Origin: an uncultured Clostridia bacterium
Lineage (GTDB): Bacteria > Bacillota > Clostridia > Lachnospirales > CAG-274
Direction of reading: 5' to 3'
Length of the DNA stretch: 64,000 bases
Assembly: GCA_947591605.1 (NCBI GenBank)
Contig: CANQDF010000004.1
Location: forward strand, 1-64,000
The position numbers and the translations under genes were made by a program. The notes under the pieces were generated by a model, which was not told the DNA's origin, did no database searches, and was given only the letters and a program-made list of their open reading frames with translations. Of the stretch, positions 60,625 through 64,000 are shown piece after piece (the stretch's first letter is position 1; each line of letters opens with the position of its first letter).

Positions 60625-61701
60625 TTACGGCTCGTATATGTATTCCACCTTATCAAAATCCTCGCCGTATACACCTATATCGACCACATCGGTAGAATCC
60701 TTGCCGTTCAGATTTTCGGCATAAATATCAATATAACCGGATTCGGAACCTACTATCTTACCGTTTTTATAATAAAGAAGCTTGAATCTTGCAAAATCGG
60801 TCACGGTATCCGCTGTCTGCTTAAGAGTAACATACAAATGATCATCGTTTCTGTTATACTGCACCATTTCTACCGCCTTACGGTCGATAGCGGAATATTC
60901 GTCCGATTCTGTCTGTACATGTGCCTGTATGCTTGCATTGGAAATATCACTGTTAAAGCTATACTCAAAATAATTGTATTGACCTACCGTCAGTACTATA
61001 TCGTCAGAGCTTTTACCGATAACGCTTCCGTCGGGAGCATATGCTATAAGAGTCGCCTCTGCGCTGACGTTCTTTTTTGCAAGCACCTTATGTATTAAAT
61101 ATACAGTGCCTATCGAATTTACATAACTTGCGGTATCAACGACATCATAATACTCGTTTTTTTCGTATGTGTTTTCTGTTGTGGTGACTTCGGTAGTAGT
61201 TTCCGTTACTTTTGCCTCTGTAGTTTGCTCCGTAGTATTCTGTACGCTTTTACCCCTGAAGTATACCGAATAATCGGTTTCCGACGGTACAATTGTATAT
61301 CTCCTTGTTTCTCCCTGAAAGGTTACATCATAGGATATTTTTCCGTTTTTATATGTGAACTCCTTTGTATCATCAGACGAACTGAACAGAGAAACTCTGC
61401 CCTTATCGTTTACGGATTCCCATTTAAAGCTGTTTCTTGCACCGTCCGGCGGCTCATATGTCCCTGCCCAGTACAAATATGCGCTTTTTTCACCGTCTTC
61501 ATTCATTATCCAATATATTTCGATAAAGTCATCGGATATACATGCCGCCTGATACGCAGTTTTTTCTTCGCCGTCCTTTTCGACCCAACTGCCCGTCAGA
61601 TCCGGTGTGCCGTCCTCATTTGTTTTGACCGAAGACGAACAGCCGCAAAACAACACCCCTATAAACATTAATGATAATAAACATAAAATTATTTTCTTCA
61701 T
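60625..61701 (-). CDS. Hypothetical lipoprotein
   Basis: A 358-residue secreted protein with a lipoprotein signal peptide (FCGC, anchor Cys21). The first half looks like a lipocalin-type domain (LTGSWVEKDGEEKTAYQA, CISDDFIEIYW). A Thr-rich linker with repeated TTE units (about 155-180) leads to a second beta-rich domain (about 183-358) resembling FxLYD/secretion-type beta sandwiches. I do not recognise a function. GAAGGTG gives the start. It follows the DUF2752 gene by 25 bp and may be co-transcribed. Confidence 0.75.
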   Translation of the reverse strand: MKKIILCLLSLMFIGVLFCGCSSSVKTNEDGTPDLTGSWVEKDGEEKTAYQAACISDDFIEIYWIMNEDGEKSAYLYWAGTYEPPDGARNSFKWESVNDKGRVSLFSSSDDTKEFTYKNGKISYDVTFQGETRRYTIVPSETDYSVYFRGKSVQNTTEQTTEAKVTETTTEVTTTENTYEKNEYYDVVDTASYVNSIGTVYLIHKVLAKKNVSAEATLIAYAPDGSVIGKSSDDIVLTVGQYNYFEYSFNSDISNASIQAHVQTESDEYSAIDRKAVEMVQYNRNDDHLYVTLKQTADTVTDFARFKLLYYKNGKIVGSESGYIDIYAENLNGKDSTDVVDIGVYGEDFDKVEYIYEP

Positions 61702-61726
61702 TTAAACACCTTCTCTTTACATATTT

Positions 61727-62131
61727 TTACCATGCTATAGTAACAAACGGAAAGATGTTTCGTCCTATAACATAAAATACAACAACAGACAAAACTACCG
61801 CAAGAAAGCAATGGTTTCTTGGGATTAGCCTGATTTTTTTGCCCATACAGCCAAGTATAAGCTCACCATAAAGCATAAGCAAAAAAACCGCTATCCCCGG
61901 CGGCACAATGTTATATTCAAGCGCCTTTAAAAAATGACCGTCCAGCATAGCCAAAATACAGCGTGTATTACCGCAGGCAGGGCACAGATACCCTGTAAGG
62001 CTGTAAAACCTGCAATCGGGAAAATATACCGCTATGTCCGCAGCTGTAAATGAAATAAAAACAACCACCGCTATGGCTGCCGCAGTCAACACAGCAGTAA
62101 AAGCCTTAATCTTTATGTTTTTATCTGTCAT
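61727..62131 (-). CDS. DUF2752 membrane protein
   Basis: A 134-residue protein with three membrane helices (about 10-32, 68-87, 105-125) and the conserved LTGYLCPACGNTRCILAML motif typical of DUF2752, where the cysteines may bind metal. Function is unknown. It starts one base after the stop of the preceding gene (TGATATG), so it is translationally coupled. Confidence 0.85.
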   Translation of the reverse strand: MTDKNIKIKAFTAVLTAAAIAVVVFISFTAADIAVYFPDCRFYSLTGYLCPACGNTRCILAMLDGHFLKALEYNIVPPGIAVFLLMLYGELILGCMGKKIRLIPRNHCFLAVVLSVVVFYVIGRNIFPFVTIAW

Positions 62132-62132
62132 A

Positions 62133-63017
62133 TCAGCTTAATGCAAACCATACATTGTCATCAAAAACTATATAGCCCTGCTCTCCGGGCTTTGCCTCCA
62201 GCAAAACAAAGCCTTCGGCAGTAGAACCCTCGTACAGCTTGCCTTTTAACAGATCCAGATCAAGCGATATATTAAACTGATCCTCCTTTACATACTGGGA
62301 GTCCGCATAATCAAACTGTGTATAATTTACCTCGGTAGGTTCATCGCCGCTTTGATGGCTTTTAACATTGGTCACTTTAAACATGGCAATAACATATTCT
62401 CTCCCGTTGTCCGCCTCCGGAGTAAATTGATTGGCATTAAGAAGCAGCTGATACGCATCATCTCCCCTAACCATATCCGTCATTTGCAGTTCAAGATCCG
62501 CACTGCCGTACATAAAGCTGTTGTATTTGTATGTAACTACATCGTTCATCTTTGCAGGGTTTGTCCTTGAACCTATTACCGCTTCATCCTTAGATGCAGC
62601 CATTTTACTGTTTGTACCCGTATTGCTTGCGCTTGCCTCGGCACGGGTACCCGACTTGATATTGCTTTGATTTGCATCATCCATAGCAATAAGCGAAAGT
62701 CCTGTCAGCAGCATGATAGCACACGCTACAAGGCTCAAAATGCTGAGCACGATGCCTGCGATGCCCATACCGCTGCCTCTGTGCTTCTTGTTTACACTCA
62801 CCAAGCCAAGTATAAGGCTTATAAGTCCGCATGGTATAGTAACATACCAAAAGCAGCAGCCCGTACAAAAGGCGATAATGCCAAGCACCAGAGAGGCAAC
62901 CGAAATACCTACGCCCTTTTTTGGTGTTTCCGTAATAGTAACTCTTTCCGTGACAGTGTTTCCGTCACTGGATACCTCTTTGACAGTTTCCTGTACTACC
63001 TTGTTTTCTTCATCCAT
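62133..63017 (-). CDS. DUF4190/DUF4352 membrane-anchored protein
   Basis: A 294-residue protein. A charged N-terminus leads to two membrane helices (about 32-62 and 80-110) in the DUF4190 pattern (GIAGIVLSILSLVACAIMLL), a low-complexity linker (about 115-150), then a DUF4352 Ig-like domain (about 155-294) on the outside. Family function is unknown; DUF4352 is found on many cell-surface proteins. AAGGAAAAAG precedes the ATG. It is probably the first gene of the run DUF4190-DUF2752-lipoprotein. Confidence 0.82.
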   Translation of the reverse strand: MDEENKVVQETVKEVSSDGNTVTERVTITETPKKGVGISVASLVLGIIAFCTGCCFWYVTIPCGLISLILGLVSVNKKHRGSGMGIAGIVLSILSLVACAIMLLTGLSLIAMDDANQSNIKSGTRAEASASNTGTNSKMAASKDEAVIGSRTNPAKMNDVVTYKYNSFMYGSADLELQMTDMVRGDDAYQLLLNANQFTPEADNGREYVIAMFKVTNVKSHQSGDEPTEVNYTQFDYADSQYVKEDQFNISLDLDLLKGKLYEGSTAEGFVLLEAKPGEQGYIVFDDNVWFALS

Positions 63018-63167
63018 TTTACTTTTTCCTTTTTTTATTGATAAATGAGTCCTTACTCAAATTATCCTATATTTCAGCGGACAATATCCGCTTTTGCCGA
63101 CGGTTTAATTTGATCCCAATCCGTTTTTCATAAGGCATTGCCGTGCTTTGCCTACATCATGCTTATG

Positions 63168-63311
63168 TTATTTTACGGTCGTGTTGTTACCCGTTTTTTT
63201 TGCGTCCTCCAAAGCAATATCCATACCCTTTGCAACAAGAAGCATTATCTTTTTATTGTCAAAGGAAAGCTTATGGAATATCTCCCGCATTTCCTCGGTT
63301 TTGCTTTTCAT
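63168..63311 (-). CDS. Small protein, 47 aa, similar to the tail of the neighbouring XRE regulator
   Basis: A short gene with a good ribosome site (GGGGG seven bases ahead of the ATG) and a near-consensus promoter. The product is one amphipathic helical hairpin (EEMREIFHKLSFDNKKIMLL) and resembles the last 35 residues of the XRE protein encoded on the opposite strand (IFDKLTPALQDYLIKTAK); both keep IF-x-KL and a later AK. It may therefore be a free-standing oligomerisation module. Function is not established. Confidence 0.6.
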   Translation of the reverse strand: MKSKTEEMREIFHKLSFDNKKIMLLVAKGMDIALEDAKKTGNNTTVK

Positions 63312-63356
63312 AAATATACCCCCACAAATATATCTTATATTGATTTTTATAACATA

Positions 63357-63385
63357 ATTTTACATCTATATTTGATAAATGTCAA
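63357..63385 (-). promoter_or_regulatory. Sigma-A promoter of the 47-aa gene
   Basis: TTGACA (63385-63380), 17-bp spacer, TAAAAT (63362-63357), 45 bp ahead of the start. Confidence 0.75.
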
Positions 63386-63399
63386 TATAAAATAAGCAA

Positions 63400-63431
63400 T
63401 CCTTGACTTTTAGACAAATCAAGGATATTAT
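63400..63431 (+). promoter_or_regulatory. Promoter and inverted repeat ahead of the XRE gene
   Basis: TTGACT (63403-63408), 17-bp spacer, TATTAT (63426-63431). A TCCTTGA/TCAAGGA inverted repeat (63400-63406 and 63419-63425) spans the -35 and spacer, with a near-palindrome TTGACTTTTAGACAA inside, a good site for autoregulation. Confidence 0.7.
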
Positions 63432-63451
63432 TATTTCTATGAGGTGATATT

Positions 63452-63781
63452 ATGAACGGTCGTATTCGTGAGCTGAGAAAAGCCCTTAAACTAAGCCAGA
63501 AAAACTTTGCCAAGCAAATAGGCCTTAAGCAAAATTCAATAAGCCATATGGAGGCTCCGGACTCTCCCGTAACAGAACAAAATATCAAGCTTATATGTTC
63601 GCAGTTTGATGTAAACGAAGCTTGGCTGAGGGAAGGCAAGGGCGAAATGTTTACCGAAAACAACAAAAGGCAGAAAGAGTTTTTTGCAATATTTGATAAG
63701 CTCACCCCCGCACTGCAGGATTATCTTATTAAAACCGCAAAAGACCTGTTGGATGCCCAACATAAAATTATCGGCAAATAA
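63452..63781 (+). CDS. XRE-family helix-turn-helix regulator
   Basis: A 109-residue protein with an N-terminal Cro/C1-type HTH (about 3-60; RKALKLSQKNFAKQIGLKQN) and a C-terminal helical part (about 78-105) for dimerisation. It is like repressors found in clostridial phages and mobile elements, but no phage gene is near. GAGGTG precedes the ATG. It is divergent from the 47-aa gene across a shared regulatory gap. Confidence 0.88.
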   Translation: MNGRIRELRKALKLSQKNFAKQIGLKQNSISHMEAPDSPVTEQNIKLICSQFDVNEAWLREGKGEMFTENNKRQKEFFAIFDKLTPALQDYLIKTAKDLLDAQHKIIGK

Positions 63782-63901
63782 CGCCCTTTTTTGCCCGGAT
63801 GCTCCCGTGTGCTTTTATTGCGGCGTATCGATATTTGTATAAATTTTAAGCCTAGTACAAATATGCTGCAGCCGCTGCCGCCTAAACGGCGTAGAAAATA
63901 T

Positions 63902-63950
63902 AAAAGCACCTTTCTACAATGATGATTATATCCTTGCAGAGGGTGCTTTT
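63902..63950. terminator. Hairpin near the right window edge
   Basis: AAAAGCACC and GGTGCTTTT form a 9-bp stem, extended inside by TCTACAA/TTGCAGA with one mismatch. It could end a gene beyond the window or the XRE transcript. The rest of 63782-64000 shows no gene. Confidence 0.55.
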
Positions 63951-64000
63951 GTTATGCTGTCAGCATAAAATATCAAAATAAAACATAAAATTTTTTTGGC

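Noticed and set aside
63168-63781. Prophage remnant
   Set aside because: The XRE regulator is phage-like, but no integrase, structural or lysis genes are near and gene content otherwise is chromosomal.

Overview
This window looks like a chromosomal segment of an anaerobic, Gram-positive Clostridia-class bacterium (Bacillota). The reasons are near-consensus sigma-A promoters, strong AGGAGG-type ribosome sites, a T-box leader on metG, a PASTA-domain Ser/Thr kinase with its PP2C phosphatase, a HydE-type [FeFe]-hydrogenase maturase, a Spo0A-type DNA-binding domain and copper-amine-oxidase-like stalk proteins. No rRNA, tRNA, CRISPR array or intact prophage was seen. Nearly all genes are on the minus strand; the plus-strand exceptions are plsC (9.5 kb), a CNNM/HlyC protein and a stalk protein (33.9-36.1 kb) and an XRE regulator (63.5 kb).

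Layout. 0-1.5 kb: the edge of a radical SAM gene, a DUF378 membrane protein and a KduD-like dehydrogenase. 1.5-9.4 kb: a tightly packed translation/signalling operon read leftwards (hypothetical, rsmB, rlmN, prpC, prkC, rsgA, rpe, thiN). 9.5-13.7 kb: plsC, a stand-alone Spo0A C-terminal domain gene with a 0A box in front of it, and an HD-hydE-nadA operon. 13.7-19.7 kb: DUF362 protein plus ferredoxin-fused aldo/keto reductase, a large hybrid histidine kinase, and a ComF-type phosphoribosyltransferase. 19.7-26.5 kb: argF-trpS, a MATE exporter and a three-gene ABC importer. 26.5-33.8 kb: one operon for surface polysaccharide (O-antigen ligase-like protein, CapD-like dehydratase, sugar transferase, epimerase) that runs on into deoC and rmuC. 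36.4-43.8 kb: a lone solute-binding protein, a UvrD helicase with a nuclease-like insert, and an nrtR-pncA-pncB NAD-salvage operon with a perfect palindrome over its promoter. 43.9-52.9 kb: a MoxR-DUF58-transglutaminase operon, a YabE-like 3D-domain protein, and metG-tatD under a Met T-box. 53-64 kb: hisC, a GGDEF-EAL protein, rimM-trmD, two tandem stalk proteins with identical 5' ends, a lipoprotein, DUF2752 and DUF4190/DUF4352 proteins, and a divergent pair made of a 47-residue protein and an XRE regulator.

The most unusual element is a family of three 237-240 bp repeats (23.3, 36.2 and 56.5 kb). Each has short imperfect terminal inverted repeats, and each is flanked by an 18-26 bp direct duplication that is itself a complete hairpin palindrome, different at each site. 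In at least one case this is a terminator hairpin now separated from its T-run. An internal 19-nt hairpin differs in sequence between copies but keeps its pairing. This points to a small non-autonomous mobile element that targets hairpins, particularly terminators.

NAD metabolism is a second theme. nrtR, pncA and pncB share a promoter with a 15-bp perfect palindrome, and a related but imperfect sequence lies just downstream of the promoter of the HD-hydE-nadA operon 30 kb away.
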